Assembly: GCA_022836615.1 (NCBI GenBank)
Contig: MU405251.1
Coordinates: 64,387-128,386, forward strand
Direction: 5' to 3'
DNA length: 64,000 bases
Origin: Annulohypoxylon bovei var. microspora
Lineage: Eukaryota > Ascomycota > Sordariomycetes > Xylariales > Hypoxylaceae
This document shows positions 33,381 to 44,962 of this stretch, piece after piece. The notes below the pieces were generated by a model. The model made no database searches. It was not told the origin of the DNA and worked only from the letters and a program-made list of their open reading frames with translations. Numbering within the stretch: the stretch's first letter is position 1; each line of letters begins with the position of its first letter. Made by a program: the position numbers and the translations under genes.

Positions 33381-34513
33381 CTAGACACGCTTTCTAAATT
33401 CACTATCTTTTCGGAAAGTCCAAGACGACCCGTCAACAGACACACTCTTATAACCTAAAACCCCTTCTACAAATGATAGGACAATCATAGGAGACACGAG
33501 AGAATGCGAGTTTCGATCCTCGACAGACATCGTTAGGCGGTCATAGGTGGGACCTAGACTAAACGGTGATTGATGCAATTTAATATCAACTGCCGGCGGC
33601 TGTGAAAGTTAATTAACACTAAACGATTCACGTATACCATGGCTTATTAAGGTGGTAAGGAAGCACTTACACGTGACGTATCCTGGGGAACGACTTTACA
33701 CCATTTCTTAAGATAATCTGCTAACAGTTCTAACGTCGGACTGTGGCTACACTGGATCTCAACTTTTGTCTTGCCTTCGCTGTAGACAGCAAGATGATAT
33801 GGTGGCTTGAGAAGAAGTTGGTCTGGACGCGGTAGAATGCTGATATCTGGAAGTATATCGAAAGGTCGATGTGGCTCTATCGCGGCTGAGTTGTGGTTTG
33901 CAGCCTCTACCGATAAGTCTGCCCAGTCATCCAGGGGTAAATGCCGATCGTCGAAACATTGTAGGAGTTTAACCTTTAGCTGCGGTTGCAGCTCAGTTGA
34001 AAATGGCATTACACCCTTAGGAAGATTTACGTTAAGTCCTGTCTCTTTGCTGGCCCAGAACACATCTGATTCTTTAGAGATCTAATTTCAAGTTTTGTCA
34101 GTACCTAGGTATTCTTTTATCACGTTCTTAGGATGACTATTACCCCTATAAATATCCTCAAGCAGCCGCAACAGCGCTCCAGTAGAGTCTCAGTCCATTC
34201 TAGATCAACTTCGGCATCCAAGATCTCTCGTAATCCGTCGAGAAATGCCTGAACACCGGCTGCGACCGAAGGTACCAATGTGGATTTATCTGGATAGTCA
34301 TCTTGTAACTCGAGGACTAGAGATTCCCACATAACCGTGATGACTACGTCGATACCGAGAACCTGCTTTACGGCTGACCGAGCTTTCTGGACAGGCGTAT
34401 TGGCATCTTCCCAATGTTCGCGAATTCCATGCCTTACCCGGAGGGGTCTATGATGTGGTTAGAATTATGAAAGTTTTAACCGGAGTAGCTACTTACAGTT
34501 TTAGAGATGACAT
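33381..34513 (-). CDS. Uncharacterised fungal protein (316 residues)
   Basis: Four minus-strand exons fit: 34497-34513, 34144-34447, 33671-34081 and 33381-33599, with introns of 49, 62 and 71 bp, all keeping frame. The tiny first exon codes MSSLKL; the second continues PLRVRHGIREHWEDANTPVQ and MWESLVLELQDDYPDKSTLV. Later parts read FDDRHLPLDDWADLSVEAAN and HSPTLELLADYLKKWCKVVP. There are no signal peptide, membrane helix or motifs that I know. The least certain join is exon 2 to 3 (donor GTAATA at 34143), where a competing frame also looks coding. It lies 155 bp downstream of, and convergent with, the HET gene. Confidence 0.65.
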
Positions 34514-35605
34514 GATTATTGGGTGAGGCTTTCGTATAACTTGACGTCTAAGGTTAAATTAGATAGGCAGGTGGCCAGGTAGGTAGTTTTATTCATCGCT
34601 GACATATTAAACGCGATTGCTTCTTTGTTGCCTATTCTCTATTATGATAATCCTGCCTTGTAGCTGAGGCCTAGCACGAGGCAATTCGCACTTCCCTTCT
34701 CAGCCCCTGAATGGATGTGCGTACCTGTCGTTAGCGTATCATTATGAGCTGTGATTGGATACAAATAGAAGACTTCAAGCATCAGCCAATCAAATATGAG
34801 GTCATTCGCCCAATGTAGCAAGTTTAAGCTTAGCTCCACTTGTACCATCTCCACTCTCCCCCCTATTTTTTATTGACGTTGCCAAGCCTAGCTGAAAGTT
34901 CAGTGGGGTTGATCGCTGTACGGCAAATTTCAACTCCCTCAATTCAACATTCAACCACGACACCTTGGAACTTCTGAGTCATTTCATACCTGCCTTAGGA
35001 ATATACATATCTACCTAAGTAGGAATATTTTAGACGTCAATACAATCGTTCACATACATTTGCACATCGCCATGCAAGGATTAATAGAAAACAAAACCCT
35101 TTGTTGGCAATACTCTTTAGGCTCCATGGTTGCGGCTGGGTGCCGAGGAACTATTTTAGTGGGATAATAGCGCACTTAGCTAACTGACTAACAATGTTTA
35201 GGCACTTGATTCATTTCCGTATCGGAGCCAACGTGGCCACCCAGCAATATGCTTGCTTAAACATCTCCATCTCAGGGCTGAATGCAAGGTTGACAAGAGT
35301 ATCGCTATGCGATGACGAATATTTCATACTATCTGCGATTAGTACGCGTTAGCTCAAGGCACATCTTTCGGCTCAGCGGGTGCCTAGTCGAATGTCGAAT
35401 ACCGAATCAAATACCGACTAAGCTAGTAGTAGGCGACCACGACGAGGCGATGAGCGGCAATGGTATACTATGTACCTTGAGTACTTAAAGATGGCATAAT
35501 CCCCAGTTGAGGTTATCTTTCCCTAAGTGTAAATATTCACGGAAACATTGGGTCACTATCTCGCAACTCACACAACAATCTCCCTGGTTACCGATAGTCT
35601 TCACA
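34514..35605. promoter_or_regulatory. Divergent upstream region of two uncharacterised genes
   Basis: This 1.09 kb stretch separates the start codons at 34513 (minus) and 35606 (plus). It contains AGGTAGGTAG runs near 34575 and no supported gene. Confidence 0.4.
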
Positions 35606-36726
35606 ATGTCTATATTACCGCCTGTCGAAAAGTTACCTCTTGCCCTACGCAAAAATAGTAAGTCGAGAACTCTACCATATCTGCACGGGAGCTAATCTAA
35701 ATAGTCCGCGATCAATGGGATAATAAGAAGTCAGGTTTTGAGCAGCAAATCTCAGATGTTCTTACAGTCCCTTGGACTGTAGACGTAAATCCCAACCAGT
35801 TATACGCCTACGCTGAAGACGGATACGCGAAGGAGTCTCTAGGTGACTGCATCGCCAGGTAGGTGTTGGGCCTGAATAGACCTTCCATCTTTTCTACTCA
35901 CTTCCAAATAGCTACATCAATGGCGCGATATACAAGCTCAAGGACTACGTGAGCAATGCCGGCGAAGAAGGCCTAAAGGAACTAAACACCATATGCCATG
36001 CTCATACCATAACAATGGACTTAGACGACGCAAAACGGTTCTCATACTGCGGTGCAGATATCCACGAGGGCAAGCTACGCATCCTATTTGCACCGGGCTG
36101 CCTAGGAACCAACATCGACGATGCACTCAGTCGGGAGGTCCTCCTCAAAGCTCTCAATGAGGCTCCAGCGCCCTCGTCGGGCGGTGCGGTGACGTTAAGT
36201 TTTGCGGCGCGGTCGGGTATCCGCAATGAGTACGAGAACACAGCTGAAGAGATCCGGGCGCGAATTGGGGAGATTCTAGAGAAGCCTGACATCAAGCTGA
36301 CCCCCAATTTCGAGGACACCTTCGCGAAGTTACAGCAGGAAAGCAAAGCGAACACTGGATTCAGATCTGATTGGGAGAGCCTCCTAGGCTCCTTCACCCG
36401 GTTTTACTGGGAGGGGTTCGTCAACCAGCTGAAATCCCAGAAGTTTGATCAGGACGATCTGCTACGCGAAGGATTCCATGAGGCTGTGGAGAAGGGCGAG
36501 ATCGCGTTCCGGATCGTGGATAAACTGAAGTATAGTTCCTATTGCGAGTGCGACATCGAAGACGGAGTGTTATACCTACAGGTAAGTTTTTATCCTTTTA
36601 TTGGCCGGTACTGCCAGGCATTGCCTAGATCTGAGTAATAGGATGCTAACACGTGGGCAGTGCACGAGCAAAACCTGGGGGTCAAATATCGACGACGCTG
36701 CCCAGGGTCTACTCGATCGATTGTAG
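35606..36726 (+). CDS. Uncharacterised protein with an internal duplication (313 residues)
   Basis: Four exons (35606-35657, 35705-35858, 35912-36581, 36661-36726) join in frame to 313 residues (MSILPPVEKLPLALRKN start). Two related segments are visible. One, near residues 100-150, reads FSYCGADIHEGKLRILFAPG then LGTNIDDAL. The other, at the C-terminus, reads SYCECDIEDGVLYLQC then TWGSNIDDAAQGLLDRL. Each is preceded by a helical stretch, so the protein appears to be two copies of one small domain around an acidic, helical middle (EEIRARIGEILEKPDIKLTP). There is no signal peptide or membrane helix. I recognise no family, and function is unknown. Confidence 0.75.
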
Positions 36727-37697
36727 GTCTGATAGGCCTGTAACAGGGCATTGATGAGGGTGTCATGATCTCGGCATATCCCTTTCTAAGAACGTAATGT
36801 ACATAATGTATTATATCTAGGTAGTTATATGCCAAGATATATTCTATACATACATAAGAATTCTAGGGGCCTACTCTGCCACAGCCTTTCGTCAAGGGTC
36901 ACTTTGTGGATGCTTCGCAACCTAATTGGTAGCCTTGGGGATCTACTATATAAGAGTTTGTGCTATAACTCACTATATTTATAAGGAGGTTACAGTGCAA
37001 TCCATACCCCTCCATCTAGAATTCGGTCTGTCATGGGTCTTCTTCGGGGGGTGACACAGCTAATTTCTCCAGATAGTACCCCTTGAAGGCCGCTAATCAT
37101 ATCGCTCTAATTGAGACCGAGAGACTAAAGCATTCTAGCTTTGATGACAGGTCGTTTTGCTACGTACGCTAAAGTTGAAACCCTTTAGAACACCACGCAG
37201 CCTGCAGTGAGAACGGCTATGGACGGCTATGTATGTACTACGCTCCACCTACCGGCATTCTTTGCAGCCCTAAAGACAGCTAGCCGTTAGCTAATGCACT
37301 ACAACTTTACGATCCTACAATCCCACCCAATTTCTTCATGTCAAAATACATATCTTTAAGCGCTTTATCACGTATCATGCGTATCTTGTATGAATAAGGC
37401 TCTGTTAAAAAAACATTTGATGAGACGGAGAATTACCTAATCAGGTAGGCTCTCCATGCCAAGAAATTCGATAATTGCTTCGTATGTGTCTGAAGTAACG
37501 TCAAGAGACGGGCTTCGCCTGTGTTTGCCTCGGAGGCTCGCTCTCCTTACAATGAAAAATGCTCAGCTACATTGATCGTCATGTGAATGTTGCTCAAGCG
37601 CACCAGACAATCTACTACGCCCAAGCCCGTATGGTAGTCTCGCCAAGTACCATATCTTAGACTTTGATATAAGTTGACCGAAGATTCATGAATCAGA
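36727..37697. other. Spacer
   Basis: This 970-bp stretch has no supported gene or repeat. It contains the promoter of the CorA-like gene. Confidence 0.5.
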
Positions 37698-39342
37698 ATG
37701 TTCTCTACAGCTACCTATACATCAAGTAAGTCGGTTGATATTTGCTGGGTCTTCATGGATCGGACTATCTTCAACGAAACCACGGATTCCCGTTGGTACG
37801 ACCAAGGCATTTGGGAGTTAATAAATGATGGTGCTTTTGTTAACCGCCTAAACAGATATGTACGATTGAAAGTCCTCTTACAATACAGTCTACTAAGATT
37901 ACATAGGCTAGACCTGAAGCCAATGAGGCACACCAATTTCGACTCGACCTGGTGTACGTTGGCCTACATTAAGGACTCGGAACTTAGGACTAACAAGCCG
38001 TAGGATGCTAGACTCAAGGGGAAACAACGGTTTAAGTATCACTAAAGACCACTTTCAATCGCTTCTCCAAAAATTTGAGATACCAGAATCTTCCGTGGAG
38101 TCTCTATTCCATAGAGATGGTCGATTTACTCATTCTGTTGAACCTTCTGGAGCTGAACCATACTCAGAAGGAACCCCAGATTCATTGCGTAAGGAATGTC
38201 AATATTCTAACTCAACATTGCTAACTTCTCCATTCAAGTCATCACGATGCAAACCCCCTCTCTAGAGTTCAATAACGACAATACCAACTTACCATTAGAC
38301 TCTATCGCGGTACTCCTCCAGATATCAGCGCAAAGAAGTTATGCCACTTGCATTATCATCACGGAAGGACACATCGAAGACAAGGACCTTGCGAGACCTT
38401 TCAAAATAGGAGATGGAATCGCGAGTGCACTACACCGTAACTATGACTTGATAAGAAGCTGTCCCTTCCAAATAATGAACATAATCTTCGGACAACTGGA
38501 TAGTCTGAATGAGAGGTACTGGAACGCTCGTGAACATGCCTTCTTCAAGCTGCGTACAAATATGGAGGGTTTCTGTACGAACACCAAAGCCCTATACGAT
38601 GACGATGGCATGGCCATCTTTAGCTTCATTCATAGCATGAATATCCTCCGGCGCAAGCTGATACCTTTGGATTATGCTTTGGAGTTCGAATTATCAGCAC
38701 TACATTATATCCAAGTCCCAATGGAGACGTATCAGAAGATGCAGAAAGACGGCAACAGAACGCAATTCCCACGGCGCGTATTGGAAACGTTTAACCAAAA
38801 AGTTCGGTATCTAGAGACAGCAGCAAAATTGCGCCAGAAAAGACGAGAGGGACTTGAGGAATGGGCGCGATTGAATGTGGACATAGTAAATAGGCATCCT
38901 CGGCATCATGTTCGGTTGTGGACTAACAAATAGCAGCTTCGCAGTAGCAACGCCCAGCACGACACTAAACTTACGCTTGACGATAGTATAGCAGTCAAGA
39001 CGATATCCTTCGTCACGTTAATCTTCCTTCCAGTCTCAGTTGTAGCAGTAAGTTTTCGACATTCCTGTCTGGAATCGTATCATTTAACATAGATATCTGC
39101 AGACAATTTCTGGCAGCAATGCTTTCGACGTCGAAAACAGGAACATTGGAAATGGCGTCAAGGTCTGGAATAATTGGTGGATACTCCTAATCATCGCCGT
39201 ATGTCTGACCGGTGTAGTCGTCACAGGCGGTCTTTTGTATTGGAGGAAGAGGCGAAATAACGCGAGGCATTTTACGGATTCAGATCATGGGCAAGGAAAG
39301 GGTGCATGTCCAATCTTGGAAATTGGACAGATGGAAACATGA
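37698..39342 (+). CDS. CorA-like membrane protein
   Basis: Five exons (37698-37951, 38004-38188, 38239-38885, 38934-39047, 39103-39342) give 479 residues; the apparent stop at 38931 lies inside a 48-bp intron (GTAAAT...CTAACAAATAG). Long helices in the middle (ALHYIQVPMETYQKMQK, VRYLETAAKLRQKRREGLEE) lead to the paired helices usual for CorA-like proteins: LDDSIAVKTISFVTLIFLPV, then WWILLIIAVCLTGVVVTGGL and a basic tail. The GMN signature of true Mg2+ channels is replaced by SGSN between the helices, so transport is doubtful. The start is uncertain: a second ATG at 37689 followed by a good donor at 37726 could make a different first exon. Exon 3 could instead begin after the AG at 38257. Confidence 0.8.
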
Positions 39343-40317
39343 GAAATTATTAAAGGGGGATAGGTCCACAGCGAAAAGGGGGGACCTAGCGGTCTTTGTA
39401 ATGCAATATATGTAACTGGGTAGTTGCCTGTTTGGAAATGAAAATTCGAAAGGTATTAGAGGCTGGGTACCTAGGTACCTCTATGTAAAGTATATGCTCT
39501 CTATTCAATGTTGGCAACGGATGATGACTAAAAAATTAGGGGCTATCGAAGTCATCAAGTTCAAGTGATTACCTAATCATAAGAGTTACGGGGAAGCGAC
39601 GACGAAAATAGAGACGCGATAATAATGTGTAACATCGCGTCTCGAACGACCGCATGTTGAGCAATACACGGTAGCATGGCAGTATAGAAGCGAAATTTAC
39701 TGGGAAGAAACTTTTAAGGCGCCGATGGATATTAGTGAAGGCTTCGTTAATTATGGGATGATAGGTTTGGACATGGTGGTTTGATCCAAACACACTGACT
39801 TCGAAGAATTGACTGGTTTGTGTTGTTCATAAGCCATCTCTGCTATTAGTATGTACCTAGTATGCTTAATAGTTTGCCCCCTTTCGTCCCATCTAGATGA
39901 GTGTGCCTACCTTGAAGACGACGACATCGAACTACTAGTTACCTGTAACAGATGGGACCATCTGGTCTCATTTAGCACCTGCCCAAACAGCTGCCACATC
40001 TTCGTCTAGGAGATTCCGCTAGTCACCGAGTGAAGTGACGTTTGCTGTGGTAAAAGCACTGGCCCTACTATGATCAACGTGACTCACAGTTCTCCCAGGT
40101 AACTGTGAGAAAGGAAAACAACATCGCCAATTAGAATTCACACACATAAACAGCTTTTCACCTCGTCCGCAACCTTCGTATTTTTTTTTCCTTTGCCAAA
40201 CTCCCACATTCATTTACAAACCTATCCTTGTTAACCAAACTCACATTTATCAATCAAACTTACTTCATCAATCAGACCCATTTCGTTAATCCTGCCCATC
40301 GTCCGATATAACCTAAG
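39343..40317. other. Spacer with TAGGTACC palindromes
   Basis: This 975-bp stretch carries GGGTACCTAGGTACCTC near 39466-39482 and has no supported gene. It ends in a CT-rich leader (CAATCAAACTTACTTCATCAATC) typical of a fungal promoter/5' UTR before the oxidoreductase ATG. Confidence 0.5.
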
Positions 40318-41840
40318 ATGGCATCTGATAGCATCGCATCTGTTACCCATCAGCTCGTGAGTTCGGGTGTTCCATTCAAGTGCCCTTCAGACGCCGACTG
40401 GGTTACTTATTCATCGTCTTACAATATCCGCCTCCCGTTCACCCCTGCAGTTGTCGTTCTCCCTCGCGCCGTCTGGCAAGTTACTAACGCGCTTGCCTTC
40501 GCGCGCAAACATGGGCTCAAAGTTCAAGCCCGATCTGGTGGGCACTCGTACGCCTCTCATAGTATCGGAGGAATGGATGGCGCGATGGTGGTAGACATGA
40601 GAAGTTTCCAATTCACCCATTATATAGGTGACCCTATCTTGGTTGAAACTGGAGTGCGACTCGGCAACTTAGCCAAGGCTATCTACTCGGAACTGGGTCA
40701 GAACCGCGCTCTTCCCCATGGCACTTGCGCGGGAGTCGGTTTGGGTGGCCATCTTACACACGGCGGATTTGGCCTGTTCTCGCGTGCCTGGGGTCTTGCG
40801 ATGGACCACATTGTGGGAATGACGGTAATCACGGCGGATGGCAATTGCATCTTCGCCGACCAGGATCAAAACGGAGATCTCTTTTATGTAAGTTTCTCAA
40901 ATTTGTCAATATGTTCCTCGAACGAGATAATCTTGCTAACGGTAGGATTTGGAATAAGGCCATGAGAGGTGCAGGTGACTCGTTCGGAATTGTCAAATCG
41001 TTCTATCTTGACACAGTTCCCGCACCCGAGTCCGTCATACACTGGGAAGTCAATATTAGCGGCGTAACACATAATGTCAGGAGTGCTACGGACGCGTTTA
41101 AGCAAATTCAAAGGTTCACTCGCAACGAATTTGTCGTGGACCGACAGCTAGGACTTCAGATATCCCTTGGCTGGAACCACTTCAATGTGCAAGGAACCTA
41201 TTTAGGACCCCGTAAGACTCTAGAGAACACGATCATACCGGCGATGTTGAGCCAAATTTCGGAGAGGGGGACAATAAATATCGATGAACACGATTGGCCT
41301 TCTTCGCTCAAGAGCTTCAATCAAGGCCGAGAAATCGAGACCGACCCCTCAAAAGTGTACCAAGAACGTGCCAATTTCTTCGCCAAGAGTGTTGTGGTGC
41401 CGGAGCCTGGATTCACTGTCAAGGCAATCAACGCCTTCTTTACGTATCTCTTAAATGAAGGATCACACGCACCCGTCGGATATTTTATCCTAATCGACTT
41501 GTATGGCGGTGCTGACAGTCAGATCAAGGCCAAGGACATCGACTTCTCCGCATTTGCGCACCGAGATGCGCTATGGGTCATCCAGATAAACGGCTTCGTT
41601 GGCAATGAAGAAGTATTCCCACCGGCAGGTATCGATTTCATCAACGGACTAGCCAACTCCTTCACGATGCACCTCAAGAAATACGGTGCATACAGCAACT
41701 ACACCGATCCTACTCTGACTCGAGAACAAGCCCACAAGATGTACTATGGAGACCAGCTGAGCAAGATCCTGTGGAAGCTGAAGAAGAAGTGGGATCCGAA
41801 CAACCTTTTCGACAACCCTCAATCCATATTTGCAGATTGA
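40318..41840 (+). CDS. FAD-linked oxidoreductase of the BBE-like / glucooligosaccharide-oxidase type
   Basis: Two exons (40318-40887, 40959-41840; 71-bp intron with an AAG acceptor) give 483 residues. The join restores DLFY|AMRGAGDSFGIV, matching the family's DLFWALRGAG motif. The FAD-binding (PCMH) domain has VQARSGGHSYASHSIGG with His76, and GTCAGVGLGGHLTHGGFG with Cys137. These are the two residues that bind FAD covalently in bicovalent members. The C-terminus has the short BBE motif (YYGDQLSKILWKLKKKWDPN, then NLFDNPQSI). Relatives oxidise sugars or alkaloid-like and polyketide intermediates with O2. No signal peptide is present (MASDSIASVTHQ), so it should be intracellular. No biosynthetic core enzyme lies nearby, so its substrate is open. 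Confidence 0.93.
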
Positions 41841-42429
41841 TTTTGAATGCGCGCGTGGATTGCATTCTCACCCTTTAGCAGGCGTTCTTGGCATCTGGTT
41901 TGCGGTTCTATTGCATGGACGGCGTTGATGGGAAAATGGCACGATGACAAGGCAGTAAGGGGGGTAGGGTTGATATGGCGTTTTGGAAGGCAAATCTTCT
42001 TAGAGGGAAGGCTTGAATTCTGTTGACGGCTTTCGGTGTGCTGCTGGATAGGTGTATCTAGCTGTTAACACCTATCTTAAGAATCGATGACTTCTAGGCT
42101 TTGCTTTATATGATTCGATCACAAGTGGTATGGTTCCAGAAAAGGTCTTCAATACGTCTCCGTAGATTCGTGAACGGTGTGTGAATGTTAAACGATCTGG
42201 CCCCTATCCATTGAAGATGTACCTGCATAAGAGGGACTGGTCAGTGTGGAGACCCACCCTTCGCAGGTACTTAGGTAACTATTACAGTGGTTCATTATCG
42301 ATAAGACCGGGGTGAGAACGTCGTCATCCCGCCTTACTAGTTCAATGTTGCCTGCGATCAAATTTCCAGGTTACAACAAATCTCATCTCACCACCTCTTT
42401 CACCCTTCAATACCTCGGTCAGCGATGAT
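41841..42429. other. Spacer with downstream promoter
   Basis: This 589-bp stretch has no gene. It includes the 3' flank of the oxidoreductase and a CT-rich leader before 42430. An overlapping short upstream ORF starts at 42425. Confidence 0.5.
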
Positions 42430-43416
42430 ATGGATTCCCAAATCCGCCTTCCTACACCTATGCGACCGCTAGAACGACCTGTCTCCTATGTCTCGCGAGC
42501 GTTAACTGCAGCCTCATATCCTCTACGGGGCATCTACTACTTCTTACGTCATCCGGCATATTATCCTCTGTTCGCCGGTCGACTACTTCCGCTCTCTATC
42601 ATCTCGTTCCTAGTGTACGCGATTCTCTTCACATTCGCATTTTTGCCTCAGTATGCCTTCTTGGCTCTATTCCACGGCTGGGGCGCCTGGATCAACGCGG
42701 TGGTGCTAGTCCTAGGCGAGGGTCTTATTATCATTCAAGGCTTGTTCGAGGGCTTTTTTGTTGATGAATGTCGTGTAGACGTTTTTGATGTAAGTATCTT
42801 CTCTGAGTAGACATCGACGGATCTTATATTTGGCGTCTTCGGGGGGGGATTGGTTGTATACTACCTATATACTAACATTTGCCAGGCGACCCTCCTCGAC
42901 AATGGCCTCGACAATCTCATTGCGCCGCACCGAATCCTATTCCTAGAAGCACCCAACTCCGTCAAGAAGCTTGGAAAACCGACTAGTTCTGCTGTCTGCC
43001 AACCGTGGAGTTTGGTCCAGATCGTCGAACTGATTGTGTTCTTACCCCTCAACCTCATCCCTTATGTTGGGACTCCGGCCTTCATCATAATTACCGGTGC
43101 CCGATTAGGAACGTTCGCACACTATAGGTGGTTCGATCTGAGGGGCTTGACGAAGAAAGAACGCAAGAATGAGATTAGAAGCAGAATGTGGGATTACACG
43201 TGGTTTGGCACCATAGCGATGCTGCTCGAACTCGTGCCCATCTTGTCTCTCTTCTTTCTCTTAACTTCAACGACGGGCGCGGCGCTCTGGACAATTAAGC
43301 TGGAACAGCGCGCGAGAGGGCCAGCTGTTCCTCCTGCTACTGCTACCGTCCCAGTAAATTCACAGGAGCATGACCCTGATGAGCCTCCACCGCCATACGT
43401 GGATAACCCCGTATGA
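42430..43416 (+). CDS. RRT8/LDS-like integral membrane protein (EI24 family)
   Basis: Two exons (42430-42789, 42886-43416; 96-bp intron GTAAGT...TTTGCCAG) give 296 residues. Membrane segments are clear: LSIISFLVYAILFTFAFLPQ, then NAVVLVLGEGLIIIQGLFEG, LIVFLPLNLIPYVGTPAFII and IAMLLELVPILSLFFLLTST. The GYLIP-type central hydrophobic core and the LxLPLNLIPYVGTP motif match the EI24 domain of yeast Rrt8/Lds1/Lds2. Those proteins sit on lipid droplets and the outer spore wall. The tail is Pro-rich and ends PPPPYVDNPV, a PPxY motif that could recruit a WW-domain ubiquitin ligase such as Rsp5. A 15-codon ORF overlaps the start out of frame. Confidence 0.88.
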
Positions 43417-44962
43417 TCTTGTATAGCTGGACTGAATTGACGATTGACGAATTATACCCTCAAATTCGGTTTTTGGCATTGGAGATTTGGATCATGGCAT
43501 ATTGACTTATGACACGCGTTCAACTTTTTTTTAGCAGCATAAATTTCCGTCTGAGTCTGCATACCTTCTTGCTTCCCTTCCTAGCCTCGGAGCTACACCG
43601 ATGACCCTATATTTCTAGACAACACAATAAGACATATTTCTGTTACACACATTTATATGCGAGATATAAACCCCATTTAGAACAAGTGTCTAGTTGGTAC
43701 TGCCTAAGTATAGAATGGATAATTCCCGGAGTAGTAGGGGAGTTTACCTGTATTGTGCAGGTAGATGCCGAAGTACCTAGGTACCTAGGTATGCATATCC
43801 CAGGTGAGCAGACGTCAAAATAATTCATCTTAATCAACAAAAAAATGACGCAGTAAACTATGGTATTAGTTAAAAGCTCTCAAGTAAGTGCATCATCTGT
43901 TAAACCCCTTAGTTTGCCAAATCTATATATCCATGCATCTAGCCTAATGGTTCTCTTAGGGTAAAGATACCTAGTAGAAGGTTGCCCCCTTTTATCATTC
44001 CCCCCTATATAAGGCATACCGCAATTAGGATACCTTGATACATTATAACCGAGTTCACGGAGCTTACTGGAACTGGCAACCTCGAGGTGGAAGCAATCGG
44101 CCTAAAATCAATGAATCATACCAGATCATAAAGTTTCTACCAAAAGAAAGGATTTCTTGAAGTCCGCCCACACTCTGGAAAGTGCGAGCTGCTTTCTCCA
44201 CGTCATAGTCGTACCACACAAACATGAACTCAGGGTGCTACTTTCAAGTGGAAACCTGAGCACCTACCCGTACCTAAGTCTTATACTTAATTTTATACCC
44301 GCTCCTATCGTTTGCAAGATAGATACCTGCTATATCTAGGAAGGCGCTAACAGAATGCTTTCCGTCTATATTATACTCATAAGACACCATAACGTGGTAT
44401 ATGATACGGTCATATAACATAGCCGAACATGAAATTATAGATTTGCAATGCTATTATATAGCATCGGATTTAATAATGATTGTCACATAGGAGTTCCTGT
44501 GGATTCCCATCGACCCTCGAGATCCCAACCTCTATCCGTACTACCTTACTCTGAGAAGGTGGGTAGACATATGGGAAGGTGCAGTGGGAAACATGCTCGT
44601 TGAACATGTACAATAATCAAATATTGAGTTTTGACCGTCGTGGTTGCTTTGTCAAGCATACTATGACGAATTATACGATGGTCAACCCTAAGTTCATCGG
44701 CGCCTTCTATCTCATTCTCACGCACAAACGAAAGGCATTCAATATTGGCGAGGAAGGCACAACAGAAATAGTGTTTCAGAGAAAAGTTTTCCCTCCAGTC
44801 TCTCTGTGTTCTGATCAAATTCTTTCAATCTCTTGTTTTCTCATTCTTTTCCAATCGTTCTCTACCTCTTCTCGTCATCCTGCTTCTACCAACTATCGTC
44901 ATTCATTAGTCGCTACTACACCCACCTACTTAGCATAATCTGGACTGCAGATTACACCAACA
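43417..44962. other. Spacer with TAGGTACC repeats
   Basis: This 1.55 kb AT-rich stretch contains AAGTACCTAGGTACCTAGGT (43772-43791) and GTAGGTAGACAT-like pieces. Frames near 44157-44938 are open but have no supported product. The final 100 bp is CT-rich and probably the leader of the next gene. Confidence 0.5.

Noticed and set aside
38931..38933. Apparent stop codon ending the CorA-like frame
   Set aside because: It is the TAG of a normal CTAAC...TAG intron end; splicing restores the two terminal membrane helices.
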